Notes: generated by a model from the sequence alone, not told the origin. 64,000 nucleotides of DNA from Polaribacter sp. WD7 (GCF_003335085.1 NZ_QPEJ01000018.1:310001-374000); one strand, 5' to 3'. Shown: positions 44,638 through 54,525, counted from the stretch's first letter. A program made the numbers and translations.

Positions 44638-46095
44638 ATGTCTCATTACGAAGCACCCTACAGGGAACCCTTAATATTAGGTGATAAAAATTATCACGAT
44701 ATTACTGAAGACATTGCTAGACCTATAGAAGGTAAAGCAAATAAAAATTGGTACATGGCATTTTATATTTCTTTAGCAGCAATGCTATGGGGGTTTGGAT
44801 GTATTTTTTATACCATAGGAACAGGTATTGGAGTATGGGGATTAAGCAAAAACATTGGATGGGCTTGGGATATTACCAACTTTGTTTGGTGGGTAGGTAT
44901 TGGTCATGCTGGTACACTTATTTCTGCAGTACTTTTGTTATTCCGTCAAAAATGGAGAATGGCAATTAACCGTTCTGCTGAAGCAATGACAATTTTTGCA
45001 GTTTTTCAAGCAGGATTGTTTCCAATTATTCATATGGGACGTCCTTGGGATGCGTTTTGGGTATTACCAATTCCGAATCAATACGGTTCTTTGTGGGTAA
45101 ACTTTAACTCTCCATTATTATGGGACGTTTTTGCAATTTCAACATATTTATCTGTATCATTAGTTTTCTGGTGGACAGGTTTATTACCAGATTTTGCAAC
45201 AATTAGAGATAGAGCAGTAAAACCATTTCAGAAAAAAATATATTCATTATTGAGTTTTGGTTGGTCTGGTAGAGCTAAAGATTGGCAACGTTTTGAAGAG
45301 GTTTCTTTAGTGTTAGCAGGTTTAGCAACACCATTAGTACTTTCTGTACATACTATTGTATCTATGGACTTTGCCACATCTATAAATCCTGGTTGGCACT
45401 CAACAATTTTCCCTCCTTATTTCGTAGCAGGAGCAATCTTTTCAGGATTTGCTATGGTGCAGACCTTATTAGGTATTATGCGTAAAGTTACAAATATGGA
45501 AGCATATATTACTCGTTTACATGTAGAGTATATGAATATTGTAATCATCTTAACTGGTGGTATAGTGGCTGTGGCTTATGCAACTGAATTTTTTATTGCT
45601 TGGTATACAGGGTCTCCATATGAGAATTATACATATCTTTCTGTAGGTGCTGCAACAGGGCCATATGCTTGGGCATTTTATTCATTATTATTCTTTAATA
45701 TCTTAACACCACAATTATTATGGTTTAAGAAAATTAGAAGAAGTTTTATATGGTCTTTCATCATCTCAATATTTATCAATATTGGTATGTGGTTTGAGCG
45801 TTTTGATATCATTGCAATTGTATTAAGTAAAGGTCATTTACCATCTACATGGTGGCGTTTTGAACCAACTTTTGTAGATGTTGGTATCTTTATAGGAACT
45901 ATAGGATTCTTCTTTGTGCTATTTTTATTATATGCTAGAACATTTCCAGTAATACCAACTGCAGAGATTAAAACAATTTTAAAGTCTTCTGGAGAATTTT
46001 ACAAAAAGAGAAGAGAAGAAGGTATACCTACAAAACCTGCAATAGTAATTGCAAATAATGAGGTTGTTAAAAAAGATAAATCAGATAAAGAATAA
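44638..46095 (+). CDS. actC: ActC: NrfD/PsrC-type quinol-binding membrane subunit of ACIII
   Basis: This is an integral membrane protein of 485 residues with ten or so hydrophobic helices, of the NrfD/PsrC family, which binds menaquinol and may conduct protons. Typical segments are EDIARPIEGKANKNWYMAFYISLAAMLWG, NFVWWVGIGHAGTLISAVLLLFRQKWR, FPIIHMGRPWDAFWVLP, and WFERFDIIAIVLSKGHLPSTWW. The C-terminus is short and charged. It sits after actB and ends two bases before actD. It forms the transmembrane core of the complex with ActF. Confidence 0.95.
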   Translation: MSHYEAPYREPLILGDKNYHDITEDIARPIEGKANKNWYMAFYISLAAMLWGFGCIFYTIGTGIGVWGLSKNIGWAWDITNFVWWVGIGHAGTLISAVLLLFRQKWRMAINRSAEAMTIFAVFQAGLFPIIHMGRPWDAFWVLPIPNQYGSLWVNFNSPLLWDVFAISTYLSVSLVFWWTGLLPDFATIRDRAVKPFQKKIYSLLSFGWSGRAKDWQRFEEVSLVLAGLATPLVLSVHTIVSMDFATSINPGWHSTIFPPYFVAGAIFSGFAMVQTLLGIMRKVTNMEAYITRLHVEYMNIVIILTGGIVAVAYATEFFIAWYTGSPYENYTYLSVGAATGPYAWAFYSLLFFNILTPQLLWFKKIRRSFIWSFIISIFINIGMWFERFDIIAIVLSKGHLPSTWWRFEPTFVDVGIFIGTIGFFFVLFLLYARTFPVIPTAEIKTILKSSGEFYKKRREEGIPTKPAIVIANNEVVKKDKSDKE

Positions 46096-46097
46096 TT

Positions 46098-46625
46098 ATG
46101 GAATCATCAAAAGTTATTCACGCATTATATAATGATGATGAGATTTTGTTAGATGCAGTAAAAGCTGTTAAAGCAAAACACCATCACATAGAAGAAGTTT
46201 TTTGTCCTTTTCCAGTTCATGGTTTAGATAAAGCTATGGGATTAGCTCCTACAAGACTTGCTATCACAGCATTTATGTATGGAATTACAGGTTTGTCTTT
46301 TGCTATCTGGATGACAAATTATATGATGATTCAGAATTGGCCACAAGATATTGGAGGTAAACCAAGTTTTTCATGGTTTGAAAATATGCCAGCATTTGTG
46401 CCAATCATGTTTGAATTAACAGTATTTTTTGCGGCTCACTTAATGGTAATTACATTTTATATGAGAAGTAGAATTTGGCCATTCAAAGATGCAGAAAATC
46501 CAGATCCAAGAACAACAGACGATCATTTTTTAATGGAAATACCTGTACATAATAATGAAGAAGAATTAACTGCTTTATTATCAGCAACAGGAGCTGTAGA
46601 AATTAATGTAGTAGACAAGCACTAA
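46098..46625 (+). CDS. actD: ActD: DUF3341 subunit of ACIII
   Basis: This 175-residue membrane protein matches the DUF3341 family. It begins with a ferredoxin-like soluble part (ALYNDDEILLDAVKAVKAKHHHIEEVFCPFPVHGLDKAMGLAPTRL) and has two membrane helices: LAITAFMYGITGLSFAIWMTNY and FVPIMFELTVFFAAHLMVITFYM. The C-terminus is acidic. It is a structural subunit of Alternative Complex III. The two-base spacing after actC and ten-base spacing before actE show one transcript. Confidence 0.94.
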   Translation: MESSKVIHALYNDDEILLDAVKAVKAKHHHIEEVFCPFPVHGLDKAMGLAPTRLAITAFMYGITGLSFAIWMTNYMMIQNWPQDIGGKPSFSWFENMPAFVPIMFELTVFFAAHLMVITFYMRSRIWPFKDAENPDPRTTDDHFLMEIPVHNNEEELTALLSATGAVEINVVDKH

Positions 46626-46635
46626 AAAATAGATA

Positions 46636-47184
46636 ATGAAGAATTTAAAATTAATTATCGCTTTAGTAGTTTTTGCAAGCATGGTTGCTTGTAATAACAA
46701 AAGAAAACCACAGGTACAATACATGCCAGATATGTATGAATCCGTACCTTACAATGCCAATACTGAAAATGGTATAAATGATAAACCAGTAAATAGAAAA
46801 CCAGTAGCAGGTACAATTCCTAGAGGAGGGCACCCAGCGTATGATATTCCAGATACTAATGAAGGTTACGAGCTAGCAAAAGCTACACTTAAAAATCCGT
46901 TAGCTTTCAATGAAAAGAATTTAGATAACGGTAAAAAGATGTACGATATCTATTGTATTTCTTGCCACGGAAAAAAAGGTGCAGGAAACGGTTATCTTGT
47001 TGAGGCTGAAAAATTTCTAGGAATACCAAATTATAAAGATAGAGATTTAACAGAAGGAAGTATTTACCATGTACTTATGTATGGTAAAAACTTGATGGGT
47101 TCACATTCGTCTCAGTTAACATATAAAGAACGTTGGCAGGTTGTACAATACGTACAAAAATTACGTGCTGATTTATTAAAATAA
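46636..47184 (+). CDS. actE: ActE: monoheme cytochrome c lipoprotein of ACIII
   Basis: This periplasmic c-type cytochrome has 182 residues and is anchored by lipid. The lipobox is FASMVAC with C19 as the modified cysteine. The single heme motif CISCHG lies near residue 110, in MYDIYCISCHGKKGAGNG, and the axial methionine is probably in MYGKNLMGSHSSQL. The N-terminal region QYMPDMYESVPYNANTENGI is characteristic of ActE. It hands electrons on to the oxidase (or a soluble carrier) in the complex. It lies between actD and actF. Confidence 0.94.
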   Translation: MKNLKLIIALVVFASMVACNNKRKPQVQYMPDMYESVPYNANTENGINDKPVNRKPVAGTIPRGGHPAYDIPDTNEGYELAKATLKNPLAFNEKNLDNGKKMYDIYCISCHGKKGAGNGYLVEAEKFLGIPNYKDRDLTEGSIYHVLMYGKNLMGSHSSQLTYKERWQVVQYVQKLRADLLK

Positions 47185-47210
47185 TTACAAAAAGATAGAA
47201 TACTAAAGAT

Positions 47211-48656
47211 ATGTATCAATTCTCAGGTAAATTAAAAACTTTCTCTCTTGCACTTATGTTATTAGGTGTTTTAGGAATTGCATATGGCTTTTTTTCGACC
47301 CCAAAAACGATAGAAGAAGCCAAAGAAATTATAGCACATCAATCTTCTCATGGAGATGCTCATGGAACTACACACGTTACTGAAGAATCTAATGCTCATG
47401 GTAGTAATGACCATCATGAAAGCGCTAGTGGAGTTCACGGGTCAGATACTCATGTGGATAAAGAAATGAGTGCACATGGTGCTCATAATGACGATTCACA
47501 TGCAGAGCATGTATTACATCAGTTACAAAACAGACCATGGTCTGCGTTATACGTACCTTTATTTTTCTTTTTAGGATTAACATTACTTGTGTTAGCGTTT
47601 TATGCAGCCCAAAGAGTTGCGCAATCTGGTTGGTCTATCGTTATCTTTAGAGTTTTTGAAGCAATTACTGCTAATTTAGTACCAACATCAATTATAATGG
47701 CACTTATAGTTATTGCAACGGCAATGCATTTCAATCATTTATTTTCATGGATGACGCCAGGAACCTTTGATCCTGCTAGCCCAAATTATGATCCAATTGT
47801 TGATGGAAAGTCTTGGTGGATAAATACACCAGGTTGGGTCATAAGAAGTATTGTTTATTTATTACTTTGGAATGCTTATAGGTGGATAATTCGTAAAAAT
47901 TCTATCAAAGAAGATACTGCTAATGATGGAGGTAAAACATACAAATTTAACTACAATGCATCTGTTGTTTTCTTAGTTGTTTTTATGATTACAGAAACGC
48001 TAATGTCTTGGGATTGGATTATGGGACTAGACCCACACTGGTTCTCTACATTGTTTGGTTGGTATGTATTAGCAACTTTATTAGTTAGTGCATTAACGGT
48101 TACAGCTTTAGTTACAATATATCTACGTTCTAAAGGCTTTTTACCTGCTGTAAATGACAGTCACATTCATGATTTAGCAAAATTTATGTTCGGTTTTTCA
48201 GTATTCTGGACGTATCTATGGTTTGCTCAATTTATGTTAATATGGTATTCAAACATACCTGAAGAAGGTACTTATTTTGTAGCAAGATTTACAGAATATA
48301 AACTACCTTTTTTAGCCATGGTTGGTATGAACTTTGTGTTCCCAATATTATTATTGTTAAATAGTGATTTTAAAAGTAAACCTTGGTTTGTTATCATCGG
48401 AGGTATTGTAATTTTAGCAGGTCATTATATAGATGTTTTCATCATGGTAATGCCAGCAACTGTTGGTGGTCAATGGGGATTTGGTATTCCTGAAGCTAGT
48501 GCATTATTACTTTTTGTAGGTATATTTATCTATGCTACATTCAGTGCCTTTGCTAAGGCAAAACCAATTCCAGAAGGAAATCCATTTCTAGAAGAAAGCG
48601 AACATTTTCACTACTATAATATAGAACATAGTGGAGAAAGTTCAGATCATCATTAA
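47211..48656 (+). CDS. actF: ActF: quinol-binding membrane subunit of ACIII with a His-rich insert
   Basis: This 481-residue integral membrane protein is the second quinone-type membrane subunit of Alternative Complex III (ActF), related to ActC/NrfD. About ten helices are seen, for example ALYVPLFFFLGLTLLVLAFYAAQRVAQSGWS, TSIIMALIVIATAMHFNHLF, FLVVFMITETLMSWDWIMGLDPHWFST and LVSALTVTALVTIYLRSKG. After the first helix there is an unusual stretch at about residues 40-105 with some fifteen histidines in HG, DAHG and DHH patterns, followed by AEHVLHQLQNRPWSALY. It faces the periplasm and could bind metals. The gene lies 26 bases after actE and precedes coxB. Confidence 0.93.
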   Translation: MYQFSGKLKTFSLALMLLGVLGIAYGFFSTPKTIEEAKEIIAHQSSHGDAHGTTHVTEESNAHGSNDHHESASGVHGSDTHVDKEMSAHGAHNDDSHAEHVLHQLQNRPWSALYVPLFFFLGLTLLVLAFYAAQRVAQSGWSIVIFRVFEAITANLVPTSIIMALIVIATAMHFNHLFSWMTPGTFDPASPNYDPIVDGKSWWINTPGWVIRSIVYLLLWNAYRWIIRKNSIKEDTANDGGKTYKFNYNASVVFLVVFMITETLMSWDWIMGLDPHWFSTLFGWYVLATLLVSALTVTALVTIYLRSKGFLPAVNDSHIHDLAKFMFGFSVFWTYLWFAQFMLIWYSNIPEEGTYFVARFTEYKLPFLAMVGMNFVFPILLLLNSDFKSKPWFVIIGGIVILAGHYIDVFIMVMPATVGGQWGFGIPEASALLLFVGIFIYATFSAFAKAKPIPEGNPFLEESEHFHYYNIEHSGESSDHH

Positions 48657-48692
48657 TAAATAATTAAATTAAATAATTAAGACGAGATAAAT

Positions 48693-49700
48693 ATGCTAGC
48701 TCTATTTTATATTTTTATAGGTGTTGCAATAGGTGTAAGTTTTTGGCAAGTAACAAGAATACTAAATTTTAGAAGTTCTATAGCTAATGACAAAGACAAT
48801 AAAACACAAGGTAAAAACGCTTTATACTTTATGGTGTTTTTATATGTAATGATGGTTTATTGTTTAATAGCAATGAATGTTATTATGCTACCAGAATCTG
48901 CTTCTTACGAAGGAGAGCATGACGATAATCTTTTCAGTATTACATTTTGGTTGATAGGTGTTGTGCAATTTATCATGCAATTTCTAATCTTTTTCTTTAC
49001 TTATAAGTATAAAGGAAGTAAAGATAGAAAAGCAAAGTTTTATGCCGATAGTCATAAGTTAGAATTCATTTGGACAGTTACACCAGCTATAGTTTTAGTT
49101 GTATTAATCGGTTACGGTCTATGGCAATGGAACAACGTAATGGACCTATCTGGAGAAGATGACCCTATTGTAATTGAAGTATACTCTCAACAATTTAGAT
49201 GGGATGCTCGTTATGCAGGTGAAGATAATACTTTAGGTTTAGGAAACGTAAATTACATTAAAGGTATCAACACAATGGGTGTAGATATGAGTGATAAAAA
49301 TGCTCAAGATGATGTACAAGTTACAGAGTTATATTTACCAAAAGGAAGAAAAATACATTTTAAATTTAGATCTCAAGATGTATTACACTCTGCATATATG
49401 CCTCACTTTAGAGCTCAGATGAACTGTGTTCCAGGAATGGTAACAGAGTTTGGTTTTACACCAAAATATACTACAGAAGAAATGAGACAACAACCTGAAG
49501 TGATAGAAAAAACTTTAGGAATAAATAAAGTAAGAAGAGCTAAGGGTGAAGACCCATATATTTTTGATTACCTATTATTATGTAATAAAATCTGTGGAGC
49601 ATCACATTACAACATGCAAATGAAAATTACTGTTGTAGAGCCAGATGAATATGAAAAATGGATAGCTGAGCAACCAACTCTAGCGTCAGTTGTTAAATAA
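48693..49700 (+). CDS. coxB: Cytochrome c oxidase subunit II
   Basis: This is the CuA-bearing subunit of an aa3-type haem-copper oxidase, 335 residues. Two or three N-terminal helices are seen (LALFYIFIGVAIGVSFWQV; LYFMVFLYVMMVYCLIAMNVIML; FSITFWLIGVVQFIMQFLIFFFTYKY), followed by LEFIWTVTPAIVLVVLIGYGLWQW. The periplasmic domain has QQFRWDARY, the membrane-near strand HFKFRSQDVLHSAYMPHFRAQMNCVPGM and the CuA site LLCNKICGASHYNMQMKI (Cys, Cys, His, Met). It takes electrons from ACIII. It starts 37 bases after actF and is followed by coxA. Confidence 0.95.
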   Translation: MLALFYIFIGVAIGVSFWQVTRILNFRSSIANDKDNKTQGKNALYFMVFLYVMMVYCLIAMNVIMLPESASYEGEHDDNLFSITFWLIGVVQFIMQFLIFFFTYKYKGSKDRKAKFYADSHKLEFIWTVTPAIVLVVLIGYGLWQWNNVMDLSGEDDPIVIEVYSQQFRWDARYAGEDNTLGLGNVNYIKGINTMGVDMSDKNAQDDVQVTELYLPKGRKIHFKFRSQDVLHSAYMPHFRAQMNCVPGMVTEFGFTPKYTTEEMRQQPEVIEKTLGINKVRRAKGEDPYIFDYLLLCNKICGASHYNMQMKITVVEPDEYEKWIAEQPTLASVVK

Positions 49701-49735
49701 AATAATAAAAAAATAACTACAAATAATAATAGATT

Positions 49736-51517
49736 ATGTCAGAACATCATCATAAAGAAACATTTGTAACAAAATATATTTTTAGTCAAGATCATAAAAT
49801 GATTGCTAAACAATTCTTGGTTACAGGAATGTTTATGGGAATTATTGGAGTTTTCATGTCTATGTTATTCCGTCTTCAATTGGCGTGGCCAGAAAAGTCC
49901 TTCTCAATAATAGAAGCTTTTTTAGGATCTCATCAAACAGATGGAGTGATGAGCCCAGACATATACCTAGCCTTAGTTACAATACACGGTACAATAATGG
50001 TATTCTTTGTACTTACAGCAGGATTAAGTGGTACATTTTCAAATCTATTAATTCCATTGCAAATCGGAGCTAGAGATATGGCTTCTGGTTTTATGAATAT
50101 GTTATCATACTGGTTGTTCTTTATATCATCAGTACTTATGGTTATATCATTGTTCGTAGAAGCAGGACCAGCATCTGCAGGATGGACAATTTATCCGCCA
50201 TTAAGTGCATTACCACAAGCAATTCCAGGTTCTGGAGCAGGTATGACTTTATGGTTAGTATCTATGGCTATATTTATTGCTTCGTCTTTAATTGGTTCAT
50301 TAAACTATATAGTAACTGTTCTTAATCTAAGAACTAAAGGAATGAAGATGACAAGATTGCCACTAACAATTTGGGCTTTCTTTATTACAGCAGTTATAGG
50401 TGTAGTATCATTCCCAGTATTATTATCAGCAGCATTATTATTAGTTTTTGATAGAAGTTTTGGTACATCGTTTTACTTGTCAGATATATTTATTTCAGGT
50501 GAAGTATTACATTATCAAGGAGGATCACCAGTGTTATTTGAACATTTATTTTGGTTCTTAGGTCACCCTGAGGTTTACATTGTGCTGTTGCCTGCATTAG
50601 GAATTACTTCAGAAATTATATCAACACATTCCAGAAAACCAATTTTCGGTTATAGAGCAATGATTGGATCTATCATGGCAATTGCTTTCCTATCAACGAT
50701 AGTTTGGGGTCACCATATGTTTATTTCAGGAATGAATCCATTTTTAGGCTCTGTATTTACATTTACAACCTTATTAATTGCAATTCCATCAGCAGTAAAA
50801 GCATTTAACTATGTTACAACGCTGTGGAAAGGTAATTTACAGCTAAACCCAGCGATGTTATTTTCTATTGGGCTAGTATCTACATTTGTAACAGGAGGAT
50901 TAACAGGGTTAGTTTTAGGAGATTCTGCATTAGATATTAATATTCATGATACTTACTTTGTTGTGGCTCACTTTCACTTAGTAATGGGTGTATCAGCAAT
51001 TTTTGGGATGTATGCAGGTATTTATCACTGGTTTCCAAAAATGTATGGTAGAATGATGAACAAGACATTAGGATATTGGCACTTTTGGGTAACGATTATA
51101 TGTGCTTACGGCGTTTTTTGGCCAATGCATTTTATAGGTCTTGCTGGTTTACCAAGAAGATATTATACAAATACAAACTTTCCAATGTTTGATGATTTGG
51201 CAGATATTAATGTTGTAATTACAATGTTTGCTTTAGTTGGAGGTTTAGCCCAAATTATCTTTATCGGAAACTTCTTTATCTCTATGTATAGAGGAGAAAA
51301 AGCTTCTCAAAACCCTTGGAAATCTAATACATTAGAATGGACAACACCTGTAGAACATGTTCACGGAAACTGGCCAGGTAAAATACCAGAAGTACATAGA
51401 TGGGCTTATGACTATAGTAAGAGAGTAGATGCAGAAGATGATGATAGCGACTACTTACACGGTCAAGATTTCGTTTTACAAACAACTCCATTGTTAGACG
51501 GTGAAGAACCATCTTAA
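49736..51517 (+). CDS. coxA: Cytochrome c oxidase subunit I
   Basis: This is the catalytic subunit of the oxidase, 593 residues with 12 helices, reducing O2 to water and pumping protons. Haem and copper ligands are seen in LVTIHGTIMVFFVLTAG (low-spin haem His), WFLGHPEVYIVLLPALGI (CuB His and the His-Tyr crosslink motif), WGHHMFISGMNP and DTYFVVAHFHLVMGVSAIFG (haem a3 and a ligands). The C-terminal tail (~40 residues, EHVHGNWPGKIPEVHRWAYDYSKR) is hydrophilic. Subunit III (coxC) does not follow; the operon ends at a terminator at 51539-51570. Confidence 0.96.
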   Translation: MSEHHHKETFVTKYIFSQDHKMIAKQFLVTGMFMGIIGVFMSMLFRLQLAWPEKSFSIIEAFLGSHQTDGVMSPDIYLALVTIHGTIMVFFVLTAGLSGTFSNLLIPLQIGARDMASGFMNMLSYWLFFISSVLMVISLFVEAGPASAGWTIYPPLSALPQAIPGSGAGMTLWLVSMAIFIASSLIGSLNYIVTVLNLRTKGMKMTRLPLTIWAFFITAVIGVVSFPVLLSAALLLVFDRSFGTSFYLSDIFISGEVLHYQGGSPVLFEHLFWFLGHPEVYIVLLPALGITSEIISTHSRKPIFGYRAMIGSIMAIAFLSTIVWGHHMFISGMNPFLGSVFTFTTLLIAIPSAVKAFNYVTTLWKGNLQLNPAMLFSIGLVSTFVTGGLTGLVLGDSALDINIHDTYFVVAHFHLVMGVSAIFGMYAGIYHWFPKMYGRMMNKTLGYWHFWVTIICAYGVFWPMHFIGLAGLPRRYYTNTNFPMFDDLADINVVITMFALVGGLAQIIFIGNFFISMYRGEKASQNPWKSNTLEWTTPVEHVHGNWPGKIPEVHRWAYDYSKRVDAEDDDSDYLHGQDFVLQTTPLLDGEEPS

Positions 51518-51538
51518 AATAATAACAACAAATAATCA

Positions 51539-51570
51539 AAAAAACCTTTTCATATTCGAAAAGGTTTTTT
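51539..51570 (+). terminator. Rho-independent terminator after coxA
   Basis: A 13-bp perfect stem, AAAAAACCTTTTC, a 6-base loop and GAAAAGGTTTTTT, closes the ACIII-oxidase operon 21 bases after coxA. The region from there to ruvB, about 150 bases, holds only the ruvB promoter. Confidence 0.8.
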
Positions 51571-51707
51571 GTTATAATAGGGTTTATTCAAATGTATAGT
51601 TTTTACTTTTTAAAATAAACTAAGTTTAATTCATAAATAATCATTATCTTATTATTAACTTGTATTTTGTGTAACAAAAGGTACACAATATCTCATTCAA
51701 AATCTCT

Positions 51708-51715
51708 TATCTTTG
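51708..51715 (+). promoter_or_regulatory. -7 promoter box of ruvB
   Basis: TATCTTTG matches TAnnTTTG, 5 bases before the ATG at 51721, giving a nearly leaderless transcript. It lies inside the upstream extension of the frame that opens at 51667, arguing for the shorter start. Confidence 0.45.
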
Positions 51716-51720
51716 TAACT

Positions 51721-52743
51721 ATGAATGAAAATCTTAATCCTGAAAACACTAATTTTTCTTCAGAAGAATTAGATTTAGAAAGAAAACTGAGACCTTTATC
51801 TTTTGATGATTTTACAGGACAAGACCAAGCTATAGAAAATTTAAAGATTTTTGTAGAAGCTGCAAATCAAAGAGGAGAAGCATTAGATCATACTTTATTT
51901 CATGGGCCTCCAGGTTTAGGAAAAACAACATTAGCTCATATTTTGGCAAATGAATTGGGTGTAGGTATAAAAGTTACATCAGGCCCAGTATTAGACAAAC
52001 CAGGAGATTTGGCGGGCTTATTGACCAATTTAGATGAAAGAGATGTATTGTTTATAGATGAAATACATCGTTTAAGTCCCATCGTAGAAGAGTACTTATA
52101 TTCTGCTATGGAAGATTATAAAATTGATATTATGATTGAATCTGGACCCAATGCCAGAACAGTTCAAATCAATTTAGAACCATTTACGTTAATAGGTGCT
52201 ACAACACGTTCAGGATTGCTAACTGCTCCAATGAGAGCAAGATTTGGTATAAGCAGTCGCTTACACTACTATTCTACAGAATTACTAACAACAATCATTC
52301 AAAGAAGTGCTCATATTTTAAATGTTCCTATATCTATGGAAGCAGCAATAGAAATTGCAGGAAGAAGTAGAGGAACACCAAGAATTGCCAATGCATTGTT
52401 AAGAAGGGTTAGAGATTTTGCTCAAATTAAAGGAGATGGAACTATAAGTATTGAAATTGCAAAATATGCTTTAAAAGCACTAAATGTAGATGCTCATGGT
52501 TTAGATGAAATGGATAATAAAATATTATCTACCATCATCGATAAATTTAAAGGTGGACCTGTAGGATTAGGAACTATAGCAACAGCAGTTTCAGAGAATA
52601 CAGAAACTATAGAAGAAGTTTATGAACCTTTTTTAATTCAACAGGGTTTCATTATGAGAACTCCGAGAGGAAGAGAAGTAACCGATTTAGCATACAAGCA
52701 TTTAGGAAGAACTAAAGGTACAAACCAAGGAGAACTTTTTTAA
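51721..52743 (+). CDS. ruvB: Holliday junction branch migration helicase RuvB
   Basis: This AAA+ ATPase drives branch migration of Holliday junctions with RuvA. The start is the ATG at 51721 (MNENLNPEN), giving 340 residues. [11 protein letters not shown], the Walker [16 protein letters not shown], the Walker [14 protein letters not shown], the sensor I/arginine region [21 protein letters not shown] and the C-terminal winged helix ([34 protein letters not shown]) are all present. It is monocistronic here, separated from the oxidase operon by a terminator. RuvA is not beside it. Confidence 0.96.
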   Translation: MNENLNPENTNFSSEELDLERKLRPLSFDDFTGQDQAIENLKIFVEAANQRGEALDHTLFHGPPGLGKTTLAHILANELGVGIKVTSGPVLDKPGDLAGLLTNLDERDVLFIDEIHRLSPIVEEYLYSAMEDYKIDIMIESGPNARTVQINLEPFTLIGATTRSGLLTAPMRARFGISSRLHYYSTELLTTIIQRSAHILNVPISMEAAIEIAGRSRGTPRIANALLRRVRDFAQIKGDGTISIEIAKYALKALNVDAHGLDEMDNKILSTIIDKFKGGPVGLGTIATAVSENTETIEEVYEPFLIQQGFIMRTPRGREVTDLAYKHLGRTKGTNQGELF

Positions 52744-52800
52744 ATGTCTAAAACAGTAACAAAATAAGAGTTCTTTTCTCTTGAAAAGAAAATTGGACTT

Positions 52801-54525
52801 ATGAATATCAAAAAAATTATACCAATTTTAGAGTGGTTACCCAACTACAATACAATCTTTTTAAAAGGAGATATGTTAGCAGGAATAACAGTTGGTATTA
52901 TTTTGATTCCTCAAGGTATAGCGTATGCATTAATTGCAGGATTACCACCCATTTACGGTCTTTATTGCGCATTAGTACCTCAAATAATGTATGCAATTTT
53001 CGGTTCTTCTAGACAAGTAGCAATTGGTCCGGTAGCAATGGATTCTTTAATTGTTGCAACAGGGGTTTCTACACTGGCTCTAACGGGTTCAGATAGTTAT
53101 ATTTCTATAGCTATTTTATTAGCTTTAATTGTTGGGACTATTCAGTTCATTATGGGTGTTTTTAGTTTGGGTTTCATTGTAAATTTTTTATCTAAACCTG
53201 TAATTACAGGATTTACTTCTGCAGTTGCACTCATCATAGGTATCAATCAATTTGGTAACTTACTAGGGGTAAATTTTGTGCAAAGTGACCAAATTCAGTA
53301 CGTTATAGAAGATATTTGGCAGCAATTTTTAGAGTATAATTTTCATACAACAAGTATTGGTATTATATCTGTATTCATTATTATTTTCTTTAGGAAAATA
53401 AATAAAAAAATACCCAATGCACTAATCGTAGTCGTTGTCGGAATTATAATCATGAAGTATTTTGGAAAATCTTTTGAAGATGTAGCAATTGTTAAAGATA
53501 TTCCATCAGGCTTACCCATTTTTGCAATACCAGAATTTGACATCGATTTAATACGAGAACTATTACCAATTGCATTTACGCTTGTAATGGTTGGTTATCT
53601 AGAAACAATTTCTATTGGTAAGTCTTTAGAAGCCAAACAAGATGAATATAGAATTAGACCCAATCAAGAATTAATTGCTCTGGGGTTGGCAAATATGGTA
53701 GGCTCATTATTTAAAGCTTACCCAACAACATCTAGTTTTTCTCGCTCTGCAATTAACCAAGAAAGCGGTGCAAGAACAGGAATGGCCGCAATAGTTTCTG
53801 TACTTATGGTCGTATTTACTTTATTATTTTTAACACCTTTATTTTACCATTTGCCAAAAACGGTTTTAGCTGCTATCATTATTGTAGCAGTTTTTGGATT
53901 GGTAAACGTAAAAGAAGCTCGTTTTTTGTGGAAAGCCAATACATTAGATTTTTGGTTAATGTTAGCTACATTTTTAGCTACATTATTTTTTGGAATAGAA
54001 TACGGAATAATGGTTGGTGTAGGGCTTTCATTAATCGTTTTAATTTTTAGAACATCTAGACCTTATGTTGCAGAATTAGGTAAAGTACCTAATTCTAATT
54101 TTTATAGAAATAAAAGTCGTTTTGAAGAAGTAATCATTGAAAATGACATTTTAATATTTAGATTCGATGCCCAATTATTTTATGCAAATTCAGCATATTT
54201 TAGAGATAGGTTAGATGAAATGGCCTCTAACAAAGGAAATCAATTAAAACTAATAGTTTTAGATGCAGAAAGTATTAATAGAGTAGATAGTACAGGGCTA
54301 GAAGTATTAAAAGAACGTGTAAAATACTATAAAAACAGAGGTGTAACTTTCTATTTTGCAGGTGTTAAAGGACCTGTAAGAGATGATTTGTTTAAATGTG
54401 GCGTGTTGGCAATTATAGATATTAACCATTTTTTTATGCGAGCCAATGATGCCGTAAAATTTTACAAAACGGGAGACAGATCAAAACAAGAAAAATATGC
54501 TAAATATATACATCAAGCATATTGA
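52801..54525 (+). CDS. SulP family anion transporter with STAS domain
   Basis: This is an inner membrane anion transporter of 574 residues (sulfate permease/SLC26 family). About 12 helices are seen, beginning LPNYNTIFLKGDMLAGITVGIILIPQGIAYALIAGLPPIYGLYCALVPQI, which is the family opening. GKSFEAKQDEYRIRPNQELIALGLANMVGSLFKAYPTTSSFSRSAINQESGARTG-like sequence marks the conserved transport core, here written in parts: AKQDEYRIRPNQEL and PTTSSFSRSAIN. The C-terminal STAS domain holds LIVLDAESINRVDSTGLEVL. Substrate may be sulfate, bicarbonate or chloride. The gene precedes a sulfur-handling enzyme, favouring a sulfur anion. Confidence 0.9.
   Translation: MNIKKIIPILEWLPNYNTIFLKGDMLAGITVGIILIPQGIAYALIAGLPPIYGLYCALVPQIMYAIFGSSRQVAIGPVAMDSLIVATGVSTLALTGSDSYISIAILLALIVGTIQFIMGVFSLGFIVNFLSKPVITGFTSAVALIIGINQFGNLLGVNFVQSDQIQYVIEDIWQQFLEYNFHTTSIGIISVFIIIFFRKINKKIPNALIVVVVGIIIMKYFGKSFEDVAIVKDIPSGLPIFAIPEFDIDLIRELLPIAFTLVMVGYLETISIGKSLEAKQDEYRIRPNQELIALGLANMVGSLFKAYPTTSSFSRSAINQESGARTGMAAIVSVLMVVFTLLFLTPLFYHLPKTVLAAIIIVAVFGLVNVKEARFLWKANTLDFWLMLATFLATLFFGIEYGIMVGVGLSLIVLIFRTSRPYVAELGKVPNSNFYRNKSRFEEVIIENDILIFRFDAQLFYANSAYFRDRLDEMASNKGNQLKLIVLDAESINRVDSTGLEVLKERVKYYKNRGVTFYFAGVKGPVRDDLFKCGVLAIIDINHFFMRANDAVKFYKTGDRSKQEKYAKYIHQAY

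Noticed and set aside
47325..47530. His-rich DNA tract in actF considered as a tandem repeat or phase-variable site
   Set aside because: The codons vary and there is no regular DNA repeat unit; it is protein low complexity only.
51667..51720. Extension of ruvB upstream to 51667
   Set aside because: It covers the promoter box TATCTTTG and has no similarity to RuvB; the ATG at 51721 fits the family.
52744..52767. Tiny ORF (MSKTVTK) right after the ruvB stop
   Set aside because: Seven residues with no support; at best a remnant of a lost downstream gene.
52771..52790. Weak hairpin TTCTTTTC/GAAAAGAA between ruvB and the SulP gene
   Set aside because: Only 8 A+T-rich pairs and no T tract after it, so not reported as a terminator.
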